Shown one piece after another: positions 1 to 9,112 of a stretch of 64,000 bases of DNA. The position numbers and the translations under genes are program-made. Under the pieces are notes generated by a model. It searched no databases. It saw nothing but the letters and a program-made list of their open reading frames with translations, and was not told the origin of the DNA. Each line of letters starts with the position of its first letter. The stretch's first letter is position 1. Origin of the DNA: Nitrosomonadaceae bacterium (GTDB lineage Bacteria > Pseudomonadota > Gammaproteobacteria > Burkholderiales > Nitrosomonadaceae); the NCBI GenBank assembly GCA_002721545.1, contig PBKR01000001.1, positions 41,623 through 105,622 of the forward strand. The letters are read 5' to 3'.

Positions 1-2092
1 CTCTGCAACCCGGGACATCTGTTGTAACAATAGGTCTACCGCAGGCGGCGGCTTCAAGTAGTACTTTGGGTAAACCTTCCCTGTATGAGGGAAGGCACAC
101 AATATGGGCCGCGTGAAAAACGGTAACCATATCATCGCGATGGCCCCACCACTCTATGACTTTTTCCTTCTGCCAAGCAGACAAAGTCTTTTCTGGTATT
201 GAGGTTGGATTGTCTGGGTCCGGATCGCCCACCAGAATAAACCTAGCCTCCACACCATCCTGTATCAATTGACGAGCCGCATCAACATACTCTCCAACAC
301 CTTTGTCCCATAACATACGAGAGGCTAACACCACACATATGGGTTCGGGTGGCGCAGGGGAAAACGAAAACTCTGAAGTATCCACTCCAGCACCGCGAAT
401 CATCCGCATATTAGATCCTTTCACCCCTGCTTTTTTGAGCAACTCCGCATCATCTGGGTTTTGTACAATCACACGGCCACAAGGGCCACTCAACAAACGA
501 AATAAAATCCAACGTATCAACGGATTAAACCATCGTGCCATTAGGCTTCGTGAAATAAACAACCACCCCAAACCTGCTACCGCATTAACTTGGTTAGGAA
601 AACCTGCCAGCCAAGCCGCTATTTTACCCAAAAAAACAGGTTTGATGCCCACGTGATGTACAATATCCGGACACTCCTGACGATACAAAGAAAATAATCC
701 CAGTAATTCCATCAATGGATTACCAATGCGTCGTGATAATTTAAAGGGAATTAAACGAACTCCGGCTTCTTTGATAATTTCTGCATGATTCTTAATTCGG
801 GTGACAACAGAAACTTCATATCCTATTTTGCTAGCCTCCACTGCAAGCGAAAGACGATGGGAGACAAAATACCAGTCTTCGGTTACTACAAATAGCAGCT
901 TTGGCTTTTTGTACCCTTCAGCCTTTTCCAATTCCAAAAACGTCTCATTATAGAATTGAGAAAATGCTTTCATTACATGCTCTTCGGAAAAAAATTCAAT
1001 TGCCCTCAGACGTGCAGCAGTACCCATATGTTGACGCAGTTTTTCGTTATCAGCTAAAAATAACATAGCCGCCGCTATCTCATGCTCTGCAGCAGGTTTA
1101 TGAAGAATTCCCGTACCACCATCAATCACGACATCAACTACACCATAAATACGAGAAGCAATCGCGGGCAAGCCCATTGATGCAGCTTCAATTAATGCCG
1201 TACTAAAACCTTCCCGATAGCTAGGCAAACACATCACATCAGCAGCAGACATATAGTTTTCGGGATAGGTAGTAAACCCGAACCTATGAATTCTCCCTTC
1301 AAAACGGGGTACAAGAGTGGAAGAAATTACTTTATCAAAGTCTGCTTCATCGGGCCCAACAATCATTAAATGAACATTTGGGTTTTGCTCTGCAGCTTCT
1401 GAAAAAGCTCGAAATAAATCCAACAGGCCCTTATCCGGGGCTAATCGACCAACAAATAAAAATACAGTCGCATCGTTTTCAATTTTATTCTGCGACCTAA
1501 TTTGATGACGAACACTAGTATTGAGTTTGAAGCGATCTAAATTAACTCCAGCAATTGATCCATCAGCAATTACATCAACCTTATCTTCCTTTATAATATT
1601 ATTTTGAATTAAAACTTTACGTTGGGAAGGTCCTACCGCAAGTACAATTGTTGCAAAACGTACCGTAACCTTATCTAAAAACTTTAGAAAACTACGCTTT
1701 AAACCTATTTTATTCGCCCATACCTCACCGTTGAAGACACATATGCGGGTCGGAATACCAGCAAAAAAGGCAGCCAGCATAGATAAAAAACCCGCCTTCG
1801 GCATAATCGAGTAAACACAGTCAAATTTTTCTTTTCTAAAAAACCGCCACAGTTTAATTAGCGAAAAAATATCATCTTTAATAGAAATTTTACGCATAAT
1901 TGGCATCTGTACATAAGAAACAGATCGACTAAGCAATTCTTCTAACCCTTCCGAAGAACCATTTGCCACTAAAGTCAGATCACACCTATCCCTAAGTAAG
2001 ATGATATGAGGAGTCATAAACCACTTTAGGACAAAAGGAACTGTAGCTACAATGCAAACTCGCTTGCGATGAGAATTTCTACTATCCGTCAT
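1..2092 (-). CDS. Tandem (fused) family-4 glycosyltransferase, partial
   Basis: The minus strand from an ATG at 2092 stays open to the left edge (697 codons, 3' end missing). It encodes two complete-looking GT-B glycosyltransferases in one frame. The first spans about residues 1-385 and has the family-4 donor-site motif PSYREGFSTALIEAA. The second starts near residue 392 with LLFVVTEDWYFVSHRLSLA, a typical GT4 N-terminus, and has its own PSYREGLPKVLLEAA motif near the edge. I read the junction (about 900-930) codon by codon and found no stop, no ATG and no ribosome site, so this looks like a true fusion and not two genes. By family, each half should transfer one nucleotide-activated sugar onto a lipid-linked glycan at the inner membrane face. 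Donors cannot be read from sequence. Confidence 0.85.
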   Translation of the reverse strand, partial: MTDSRNSHRKRVCIVATVPFVLKWFMTPHIILLRDRCDLTLVANGSSEGLEELLSRSVSYVQMPIMRKISIKDDIFSLIKLWRFFRKEKFDCVYSIMPKAGFLSMLAAFFAGIPTRICVFNGEVWANKIGLKRSFLKFLDKVTVRFATIVLAVGPSQRKVLIQNNIIKEDKVDVIADGSIAGVNLDRFKLNTSVRHQIRSQNKIENDATVFLFVGRLAPDKGLLDLFRAFSEAAEQNPNVHLMIVGPDEADFDKVISSTLVPRFEGRIHRFGFTTYPENYMSAADVMCLPSYREGFSTALIEAASMGLPAIASRIYGVVDVVIDGGTGILHKPAAEHEIAAAMLFLADNEKLRQHMGTAARLRAIEFFSEEHVMKAFSQFYNETFLELEKAEGYKKPKLLFVVTEDWYFVSHRLSLAVEASKIGYEVSVVTRIKNHAEIIKEAGVRLIPFKLSRRIGNPLMELLGLFSLYRQECPDIVHHVGIKPVFLGKIAAWLAGFPNQVNAVAGLGWLFISRSLMARWFNPLIRWILFRLLSGPCGRVIVQNPDDAELLKKAGVKGSNMRMIRGAGVDTSEFSFSPAPPEPICVVLASRMLWDKGVGEYVDAARQLIQDGVEARFILVGDPDPDNPTSIPEKTLSAWQKEKVIEWWGHRDDMVTVFHAAHIVCLPSYREGLPKVLLEAAACGRPIVTTDVPGCR

Positions 2093-2308
2093 AAAAACAT
2101 CCAATAATTACATCATTAGCGTAATCAAACTCGATCATGGTAAATGGTTGACTCAGATGCTCCGCCCTTTTACATGTTCTCTGAAATACCTGAACTCATA
2201 AGACTGCGGATAACCATGATAGCTAACTTTATTGTTAGCAAACTTCGTTACTCCAATCAGAACAACCCACCCGGCTTCAATGCTTTCTCAACAGATCCTA
2301 AAAAAGTT

Positions 2309-3541
2309 TTATTGTCTGCGTATGAGTAAGCCTGGAAAAGATCGTTTCAACGTTTCCATCAACAACGGTAACCCGGTAATGACAAGAATCCACCAACTCA
2401 GCATATTGTGTCTTATAGCCTGCCCATAATTTGTCGTGCCAAGTGCCCACAAAAAAGTCATGCTAAAGTATAAAATCAACATCAGGCCTAGCAGTCGACG
2501 CTGCGTTCCATAGGCATTGCGCCAATTCTTCAAAGCAAAGCAAATAAGCACCAAGCGCAAAAGAGATTCCATCGAGGCATAAACATCCAGAGCATTGCTG
2601 ACCTTCCATGGGAAGGGGGCAAACAGGTAATATAGATACAATTTGAAAGTGGAATAAATAACCATAAAAGATGAAGAGGAGTCAAAAGAAAGACCATAAG
2701 AAGCTCGTGTAATAAACGAGGCATTACGATAGGTTGAGATACTATCCAATAATTCCTTAATATCACCCGTTAAAAATCTCGATATCGGACTAGTTACAGC
2801 AGTAAAATAAGGAATGGCTAGTATTAAAGCAGGCACAACGAGGAATACGATTAAACGCAACTTTTTTATATTCAGCAAACGAGAAACAGGCCGAGGAGAC
2901 CATAGTAAAAACAGAGCAACCAAAAATAATGCATAAAAGCATAAGGCCTGGTGAAATGCTGCCATACACGCGACTGAAATAATCATAAAAAGGAGATAGC
3001 GATTGATACCTCCAGTCATATGCATTTTCAGACCAAAATAAACAGCCAGCAAAAAAAACATTATCTCATATGGTTCTCGCAGGGTGAGAGGATTTATGAA
3101 AACCATTGTGGGTAATGCACCAAAAACAAGCAGAATGGGAACCTTATAACGAGACAATTCCAGCTGACTGAGCAGTTGAATCAAAACTATACAGGAAATT
3201 GAAAATGCCAAAATGGAGAATTGCTGACCTAATATTAGAGAAGGATCGAATATCCAATAAATAACACCCAGCATATTTCTGTAAAAGATGTCACCTATAG
3301 GAAATATGAAGTTTTCAGACTGAGCAATCATCACTCCATATTTATGAAATGACCGTGCATCTTGATCAGCTCTCAAAGTTGTAAACAAAAAGGCATTAGT
3401 AAATGCCACAGCCTGATGGGGAATAAGCACAAACCAATAAGCAAGCATCAGTTGTGTGCTATTCCGGAATTCGCGCGAATAAAATGGTAATAACCATATC
3501 GTCAGAACCAGAACCAATGTAACCACGACACTAATATCCAT
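2309..3541 (-). CDS. Polytopic membrane protein, candidate O-antigen polymerase (EpsG/Wzy-like)
   Basis: A 410-residue protein made almost entirely of hydrophobic segments, with a large loop after the second segment and no recognisable soluble domain. The frame can be opened 15 codons earlier by a TTG. The ATG at 3541 is preferred because GGAG lies 10 bases upstream and the protein then begins MDISVVVTLVLVL, a membrane segment. Size, topology and position beside glycosyltransferases fit a polysaccharide polymerase of the EpsG/Wzy type, a group with very poor sequence conservation, so this is inference from context. The loop residues RADQDARSF resemble the polar loop seen in EpsG-like proteins. 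A membrane glycosyltransferase is the main alternative. Confidence 0.55.
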   Translation of the reverse strand: MDISVVVTLVLVLTIWLLPFYSREFRNSTQLMLAYWFVLIPHQAVAFTNAFLFTTLRADQDARSFHKYGVMIAQSENFIFPIGDIFYRNMLGVIYWIFDPSLILGQQFSILAFSISCIVLIQLLSQLELSRYKVPILLVFGALPTMVFINPLTLREPYEIMFFLLAVYFGLKMHMTGGINRYLLFMIISVACMAAFHQALCFYALFLVALFLLWSPRPVSRLLNIKKLRLIVFLVVPALILAIPYFTAVTSPISRFLTGDIKELLDSISTYRNASFITRASYGLSFDSSSSFMVIYSTFKLYLYYLFAPFPWKVSNALDVYASMESLLRLVLICFALKNWRNAYGTQRRLLGLMLILYFSMTFLWALGTTNYGQAIRHNMLSWWILVITGLPLLMETLKRSFPGLLIRRQ

Positions 3542-4114
3542 CACGATCAATCTCCGAACCTTTAACCGCGCCACTTGGCAAGTCAAAATAACCTAGTTCA
3601 TTACATAGAACTAGCTCGGTAGACTTGTGTTGAATGAAAATAACAACGAACTCGTACGACAATACTTACCAACCTATTCAAATACTCACATTGTCAAAAA
3701 TATTCCGCTGATTAACCCTGGGTAATTTTAAATCTAGATAGGAGCATATCAAAGAAAAATAAGCCATCACACAATATATTACAATCAGAGCCACTCTATT
3801 CTTGATGAATAAATACGCAAGCAATGAATGAAAAATCCAATTAAGATTGGGAAACCTAAGAGTATCAAAGGTGATTGACATAGCCAAAACCCTGCTATAA
3901 ATTGATTCACGGAAAAACTTGCGATACTCGTCAAGAAGTAAAAATGGCTATTTTTGAATAAACCAAAGTGTTTTAGAATCGGCAACGCCGCAATCCTATC
4001 TCGGCTATCTCAGTCCGGTAGACTTTTAGAAAAAAATGTCGCTTAAATAACTGTCCACTAATAAAGAGAAGATCGTGATTAGTAGTTTCCTATGTATCAA
4101 TAAGAGGTGTGTCC
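3542..4114. other. Intergenic region between divergent genes; hydrophobic frames of unclear status
   Basis: About 570 bases between a leftward membrane-protein gene and a rightward methyltransferase gene, so promoters in both directions should lie here. On the minus strand two overlapping short frames (3678-3887 and 3785-3985) encode hydrophobic peptides that could be the frameshifted remains of a membrane-protein gene. I see no family motif and no good ribosome site for either, so I do not call them genes. Confidence 0.3.
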
Positions 4115-4972
4115 GTGGGTGATAATACTTGTCTCGTATGCGAGAGCGAATTGACTGCAGGGTATAAGTCATGGCATTTGCTATGCAAGAATTGTGGCTA
4201 TGAAAAAGCAAACTTACAGCAAACAATCAACTCGCATTTAACGCACCAACTTATTGATGAAAATGCGAGGGAAAAAGGTTTGCGCGAATTACGTAAAAGT
4301 AACTTCACTATAATCGCAGAAAAGATTAAGTCGTTAAAACCAAACGGTGGGAGTCTGCTTGATGTGGGATGTGCGCATGGATGGTTTATTGAAACAGTCG
4401 GGGATGACTTTGAGGTTCTTGGCTTAGAGCCGGACAAGAGAATTTTTGAAAAAACTTCCCGCCGTAACCTAGCAATTCGTATGGGTTATTTTCCTCAAGC
4501 ACTTGGAGATTGTGAGAAATTTGATGTCATTGTGTTTAATGATGTCATTGAGCATATTCCAGATATCAAGCGCACTCTTGCGTACTGTCATGAACATCTG
4601 AATGATGATGGTTTGTTAGTGCTCAATTTACCAAGCAATAATGGAGTAGCATATTGTCTATCTAAGATATTCTGTAAGTTTGGGCTGCCTAAATTTTTTT
4701 ATCGCTTGTGGCAAAAGGGTTTTCCTTCCCCGCATTTGCATTACTTTAACTTGCCAAACCTTACAAGTTTTTTAGAGAGTAATAAGTTTAATGTTAAAAC
4801 TAAGGGAACTTTACCAACAATACGCTTAAATGGTTTGTATCCAAGAATTTCCTACGATAGGCGCCTCGGTAGGATTGTTTCTGCTTTTATATGCATTGGT
4901 GTTGCCTTGTTGTTACCTATACTAAGATTTTTGCCAAACGATATTGTTTATGTTGTAGCGAAGAAAGCATAA
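4115..4972 (+). CDS. SAM-dependent methyltransferase with N-terminal zinc ribbon
   Basis: A 285-residue class I methyltransferase. The N-terminus carries a four-cysteine ribbon (CLVC, then CKNC), a hallmark of many methyltransferases in polysaccharide loci. The SAM-binding motif I is LLDVGCAHGWF and motif post-I ends in LEP. NDVIEHIPD matches the conserved acidic motif of the ubiE/methyltransferase-11 group. The C-terminus is hydrophobic and may lie on the membrane. GTG at 4115 is favoured over GTG at 4109 because AAGAGG (4102-4107) then sits 7 bases upstream instead of 1. It is monocistronic and divergent from the membrane gene to its left. Likely role: O- or C-methylation of a sugar or glycan; the acceptor is unknown. 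Confidence 0.8.
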   Translation: MGDNTCLVCESELTAGYKSWHLLCKNCGYEKANLQQTINSHLTHQLIDENAREKGLRELRKSNFTIIAEKIKSLKPNGGSLLDVGCAHGWFIETVGDDFEVLGLEPDKRIFEKTSRRNLAIRMGYFPQALGDCEKFDVIVFNDVIEHIPDIKRTLAYCHEHLNDDGLLVLNLPSNNGVAYCLSKIFCKFGLPKFFYRLWQKGFPSPHLHYFNLPNLTSFLESNKFNVKTKGTLPTIRLNGLYPRISYDRRLGRIVSAFICIGVALLLPILRFLPNDIVYVVAKKA

Positions 4973-5153
4973 ACAGGAAATACTGTATGTAATATTATGT
5001 GAAGGCCAATATAGACGGTTATTTAAAAAGAATTCTTTGTGAATCGTTGTGTGTGCGAGTTGATTTCTCCGAGTTTTCTTAGGTTGTGACTTCTGTTTTT
5101 TCTTTATACGCCATCATGAAAATAATATTAAATTTTATGAAGTTTAAAAAATG

Positions 5154-5288
5154 ATGTGCGGACTTTTAGGGATTTTTTGAAATTATAATACTCCGAGCTT
5201 GACTCATGTTTTTGAGGTTAGGGATAATTCGCTAGTTCATTGTGGGCTTGATATTTGGGGCTTGGTTGGAGTCCGTCAAATAATGTAA
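5154..5288 (+). pseudogene. Decayed 5' end of an asparagine-synthetase-type amidotransferase gene
   Basis: An ATG at 5154 opens MCGLLGIF, the invariant start of class II glutamine amidotransferases (Cys2 is the nucleophile), and then hits TGA at 5178-5180. The same frame continues NYNTPSLTH and NSLVHCGLDIWGLV, recognisable as the HRGPD region (normally LVHRGPDxxGL), with R replaced by C and P by L. The frame then ends at TAA 5286. The rest of the gene is absent. The relic runs straight into the metallo-beta-lactamase gene, whose start is 15 bases further on. Seen in sequence: the motif series and the stop. Inference: a deleted AsnB-like gene, distinct from the intact one at 11728. Confidence 0.65.
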
Positions 5289-5302
5289 AGAAAGCAGTTT
5301 TT

Positions 5303-6619
5303 ATGTATTTGCAAACTATTGGTCATGCCAGCATATTAATACGAGACGTGAATTATTGTCCTATTCTCCTGACTGATCCCTGGTTGGTTGGATCTGCCTA
5401 TTGGAGAAGTTGGTGGATTCAGAATTATCCGAATAAAAACCTTAGGGATGAACTACAAAAGGTACCCACTATTTATATAACCCATGAACACCCAGACCAT
5501 TTTCACATGCCGTCAATCAGAACTCTTGGTAATACGCCTCAGTACTTATTCCCTGACTTACCTGAGACAGGCTTCATTTCTTACCTAAGATCTCATGATT
5601 TTAAGGCCGGCGTGATAAAACCGAGAGAATGGAAGTTTATTCATCCTAGTGTAGCTATATTATCTTTGCCAGTATTGATCGATGACAGTGTTTTGTTGAT
5701 TGAAACACCAACCTCATTTATCGCTAACTTTAACGATGCAAAGGCTTCTGTTCGGCTAATGAAAACGGTTTCTAAGACAGCAAAACAGTCAAGAAAAAAA
5801 TTTATACTTCTCAGTAGTTATTCATCGGCTTCCATCGTAAATAGTTTTCGCAGATCGGGAAAAACTGTTTCAATAGTTTCCAAGAAAGGGTTTGTCAAAC
5901 ATATAAATAAATCCTGCAATATAATGAAGCCGGATATTTTTATTCCCTTTGCCAGTCAAGTAATATTTAAAAGGGATGATAGTAAGTGGGCAAATGAATA
6001 CAAAGTAACTTTTGAGGATATTAAAAATGGGTGGGACTCGAAAACAACATTGCTCCATCCATATACAACGCTAGATTTAAATAGTTTTTGCTCTGAGTTT
6101 GTGTCTGTTGATGACTATGAGGGCCCCGGTGAACGCGCATCATCTTTGGGAAAGGCTCAAGAGCAGATAGACAGAAACCAGTCTTTAAGCAAGGTTGATG
6201 AGGATAAGTTAGAAGAAAAAATGAAAAATTTCAGCTTTGTTTTTCGTTTGATGTTTCCATCTGGAATTGGTTTTCGCCTTGAAAATCAGTCCTACACAAT
6301 TTCCTGGAAAGGCAAGTGTTCTTTGAAAAAAGGATTATCGGCAAACATCAAATTCGTGATAGATATTCCTCCAGGAGCACTCAAAGATGCTATCAATAAT
6401 GGTCACTTTGGTGATTTACAGATAACAATGTTTACGATAGTTCATATGTCTGATAGAAATGCCGATCCCCGGCTGATATTTATCTTTTTTGTTTTACTTA
6501 CTTTAGATGAATACGGCCATTTTCGTGGTTTTCGCCAGTTTTTCCGCTGGGTGAAGAGTATATTTGTACAGTTTGTATCACTTCGTCTTTTTCCAATTAA
6601 GAGCTCAGGGTTAAATTGA
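5303..6619 (+). CDS. Metallo-beta-lactamase-fold hydrolase, resembling the CMP-NeuAc hydroxylase fold
   Basis: A 438-residue protein. The first quarter has the metallo-beta-lactamase signature HEHPDH (His61 to His66 counting from ATG 5303) after TDPWL and YIT, an arrangement also seen in the non-Rieske part of CMP-N-acetylneuraminate hydroxylases and in UlaG-like proteins. No Rieske Cys/His pairs were seen, so it is not a complete hydroxylase. The last ~120 residues form a second, unassigned region ending in basic and aromatic residues. The frame extends upstream to 5255, but those codons overlap the decayed amidotransferase, so ATG 5303 is chosen although its ribosome site (AAAG) is weak. 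The substrate may be a sugar or nucleotide sugar of the locus. The fold is well supported; the role is not. Confidence 0.65.
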   Translation: MYLQTIGHASILIRDVNYCPILLTDPWLVGSAYWRSWWIQNYPNKNLRDELQKVPTIYITHEHPDHFHMPSIRTLGNTPQYLFPDLPETGFISYLRSHDFKAGVIKPREWKFIHPSVAILSLPVLIDDSVLLIETPTSFIANFNDAKASVRLMKTVSKTAKQSRKKFILLSSYSSASIVNSFRRSGKTVSIVSKKGFVKHINKSCNIMKPDIFIPFASQVIFKRDDSKWANEYKVTFEDIKNGWDSKTTLLHPYTTLDLNSFCSEFVSVDDYEGPGERASSLGKAQEQIDRNQSLSKVDEDKLEEKMKNFSFVFRLMFPSGIGFRLENQSYTISWKGKCSLKKGLSANIKFVIDIPPGALKDAINNGHFGDLQITMFTIVHMSDRNADPRLIFIFFVLLTLDEYGHFRGFRQFFRWVKSIFVQFVSLRLFPIKSSGLN

Positions 6620-6711
6620 AAATTAAATGCTGATTATAATGGAATGGTTTTAGTAGTTTGTTATTTAGGGATCAATAACAAAAATGTAATCTTCATTTTT
6701 TGGGAAAACTT

Positions 6712-7902
6712 TTACTCCACTTTTCCCCCTATTCCATGAGAGATTTTTGGTTCTCTTAAATTGAGAAAATTATCACATATGAGTGTGGCTAACATTATGA
6801 GTGGTGCTATGATTGGATAACGGTAGCGCCAATCATAATCAACCACAAAAAATGAGGTCGTAATTGCTACAAAAATTATTAATGTCGAAAGCAATGCAAT
6901 AGCCTTTGCACGATTGTTATTTTTCTCAAAATCCGTGAAAGAATAATGGAACAATGCAAAAATAACAACGTAACAACCTAGAAGGTGTAAACCGTTCAAC
7001 ACATTATGCAACAATGAAAAATTGATTGAGAATGGATTGAAAAAACCAACCATTCTTAAAAGATGTAACTTTGCTATTCCTAAATAAGTAGCCTCATAGA
7101 CAATATTTGTTTCTGGCCTATCCCAAATCACAATACCTTTCTCATTATAGTACTGCCAAAACTCGAGCACAGAACTCTCAAAAGCCCCCGAAGCATATGC
7201 CGTGAGCACAACACTATAGAGCGTTGATGCAAAAAATGTAAGGATACCTAAGCGAAAAAATAATGTTTTTTTAATAAGTAACCTTTGGCTTAAGTCTATC
7301 AAAAAACCAAAAAATAAAAACACTGCTATGAATATTGGTGATGCGGGTCTCGAAAATAATAAAAGGAATGATGAACAAACAATCAACACATAATAACCGA
7401 GGCGGTTATTAGTGCCCACTATCACAGTATAAATCGCAAACATTACCGTTGCTGAAAATAGAGTATCTGTCAATATGTATCTTGGCCATAATAAGTAATC
7501 AACAGAAATAAAAAAGACCAGTAAAGACAGAGAAGCCAACCACTGACGGACATTTAGATGAAGGATAATCTTAACGAAAAGAAAAAGAATAAAGAAAAGT
7601 GCAACAAGGTTTAGGCTTTGAAACGCAATAACCCAATGCTCATCAAATGTTGATATAAGAATCGCTAAAGCAGTTATTGGAATTGTGTAAAAAAAAGGTG
7701 GAACAGGAAAACTGACATCACTGTAGAAAGCCAAAAAATTGAATTCGTGGCCAATCAGAATTTTGGCCCATTTTATATGGGTTGCTGTGTCAGGCGACTG
7801 GACGCTTCCCTTATAAAGATTAAAAAAGGCAATAGCGGTGTATACAAAAAAAAGTGTGTACCAGACTACATGGGTCTTGAGGTGCCCTCTGATAGTCAGC
7901 AT
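6712..7902 (-). CDS. Polytopic membrane glycosyltransferase (PMT/GT39-like)
   Basis: A 396-residue membrane protein with about ten hydrophobic segments. The loop after the first segment contains SVQSPDTATHIKWAK, where the acidic residue and the following His/Lys fit the D/E-containing first periplasmic loop of GT-C transferases that use polyprenyl-phosphate sugars. Overall layout fits dolichyl-phosphate-mannose-protein mannosyltransferase relatives. AGGA lies 7 bases before the ATG at 7902. It is convergent with the metallo-beta-lactamase gene and preceded, 9 bases upstream, by a 50-codon ORF with a strong ribosome site. Likely adds a sugar in the periplasm using a lipid-linked donor. The acceptor is unknown. 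Confidence 0.6.
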   Translation of the reverse strand: MLTIRGHLKTHVVWYTLFFVYTAIAFFNLYKGSVQSPDTATHIKWAKILIGHEFNFLAFYSDVSFPVPPFFYTIPITALAILISTFDEHWVIAFQSLNLVALFFILFLFVKIILHLNVRQWLASLSLLVFFISVDYLLWPRYILTDTLFSATVMFAIYTVIVGTNNRLGYYVLIVCSSFLLLFSRPASPIFIAVFLFFGFLIDLSQRLLIKKTLFFRLGILTFFASTLYSVVLTAYASGAFESSVLEFWQYYNEKGIVIWDRPETNIVYEATYLGIAKLHLLRMVGFFNPFSINFSLLHNVLNGLHLLGCYVVIFALFHYSFTDFEKNNNRAKAIALLSTLIIFVAITTSFFVVDYDWRYRYPIIAPLIMLATLICDNFLNLREPKISHGIGGKVE

Positions 7903-7911
7903 CTGGATGTC

Positions 7912-8064
7912 CTATTTTTCGGGGAATTTTGTTTTTTGTTTTTTTGTTTGAACAATGAAGCCAACTAAATTTTTACCAGACTGAGCACAATCCCCTGATA
8001 TCGAGTGGTAAAGCCCTATCCGCCTATTTACACACTTATCGTAACCAGGTTCAAGCCGCATCAT
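7912..8064 (-). CDS. Small ORF with a strong ribosome-binding site, unknown
   Basis: On the minus strand AAGGAGG stands a few bases before ATG ATG at 8064-8059. The frame runs 50 codons (begins MMRLEPGYDK, ends QKTKFPEK) to TAG at 7912, only 9 bases before the start of the membrane glycosyltransferase gene. It is basic and has no membrane segment and no family I recognise. Its consensus ribosome site is the best in this part of the window. It could be a short translated leader coupled to the downstream gene, or the surviving start of a deleted gene. No function is claimed. Confidence 0.35.
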   Translation of the reverse strand: MMRLEPGYDKCVNRRIGLYHSISGDCAQSGKNLVGFIVQTKKQKTKFPEK

Positions 8065-8261
8065 TAACCTCCTTCAAAAATTATGTTTTTGAAATTCCCA
8101 ATAATAGGTAGGCTATTTATTAAACCACATTCTTTTCAGCCAATCAACTTACCGTAATTAGTAGAATTGATCTCTAACATAATTAACAACCTTAAATCTT
8201 AATATTTGTTATTATTAATCAGCTTACCTTAAGCAAAATAAAAAAATGGGTGCAATAAAAG

Positions 8262-9101
8262 ATGATGAATAATGCGATCGACATACTTGCCTGCCCTGAA
8301 TGCTTAGGAGACCTGTCAGTCGAAGCCGGGAAAACCCTGCAATGCACCAAGTGTAATAAAATAATCGAAATCATAGATGACGTTTTAATGATGCAGGATA
8401 AAGTCCAACCAAGTTTTTTTGACATGCCATGTGAATTACTACTAGAAGGAGAAAAAAGCGAGGCTCTATGGTCCTTCTCACATTTAAATCAGTCGAAGAT
8501 AATAGAAAAAGAGCTGAAGCAAGGCGATAAAATTCTGGATATAGGTTGTGGCCGGACAGTATATTATTCGCGACCTGAGGGAGCAAATGTTATAGCAATA
8601 GATCCTTCTTTTCCATCGATGCGTGAGAATAAAATGGCAGATATCCGAGTATGTAGCAATGCAGAAAGGTTACCGGTGCAGTCTAATAAAATTAGTGCGG
8701 CAATATACTTTTACGCAATTCATCATTTTGTGGGTAACAATATGGACATAAATAAGGAAAACGTACAAAAAGCATTGTCCGAATGCAGGAGAATATTACA
8801 ACCAGGTGGTTCCATTTTTATTATTGAAATGACACTCAACCCATGGGCAAGCAAGCTTCAAAGTTTATATTGGAATGCAGGAAGGAAACTGTTGAAGGAA
8901 CGATTGGATGCTTTTATGTACACAAAAGAGGAAATAATTCAAACTCTTGAGTCTAACAAATTTACGCCCTTAAAAGAGAGCTACCTTAGCTTCAACACCC
9001 AAGCTTTTAAGTTTATACCTGTTATTCTACGTTTTCCTTGGATTAAAATTCCAAAGATACTGGTGCCAACAACTTCCACTCTTTTTCATTGGGTGAAATA
9101 G
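8262..9101 (+). CDS. SAM-dependent methyltransferase with Trm112-like zinc domain
   Basis: A 279-residue protein. Residues ~8-45 form a Trm112-like ribbon (CPECLGDL then CTKC) followed by IIDDVLMM. The methyltransferase core has motif I ILDIGCGRTVYYS and a later AIYFYAIHHF segment. The C-terminal ~60 residues are hydrophobic and aromatic. The start is one of two adjacent ATGs at 8262/8265; upstream purines are weak. It ends 12 bases before the end of a convergent methyltransferase gene. This is a common architecture in O-antigen loci, where it methylates a sugar; neither acceptor nor position can be told. Confidence 0.75.
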   Translation: MMNNAIDILACPECLGDLSVEAGKTLQCTKCNKIIEIIDDVLMMQDKVQPSFFDMPCELLLEGEKSEALWSFSHLNQSKIIEKELKQGDKILDIGCGRTVYYSRPEGANVIAIDPSFPSMRENKMADIRVCSNAERLPVQSNKISAAIYFYAIHHFVGNNMDINKENVQKALSECRRILQPGGSIFIIEMTLNPWASKLQSLYWNAGRKLLKERLDAFMYTKEEIIQTLESNKFTPLKESYLSFNTQAFKFIPVILRFPWIKIPKILVPTTSTLFHWVK

Positions 9102-9112
9102 AAATTACTCAA

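Noticed and set aside
303-656. 117-codon plus-strand frame within the GT4 fusion
   Set aside because: Antisense to a clearly coding frame, with no motif and no ribosome site.
3678-3985. Overlapping hydrophobic minus-strand frames
   Set aside because: Hydrophobic but no family motif or ribosome site; could be AT-rich noise or membrane-gene debris.
6658-6681. 8-base inverted repeat (TTGTTATT...AATAACAA) between convergent genes as a terminator
   Set aside because: All-AT stem without a U-tract in either direction; not a convincing terminator.
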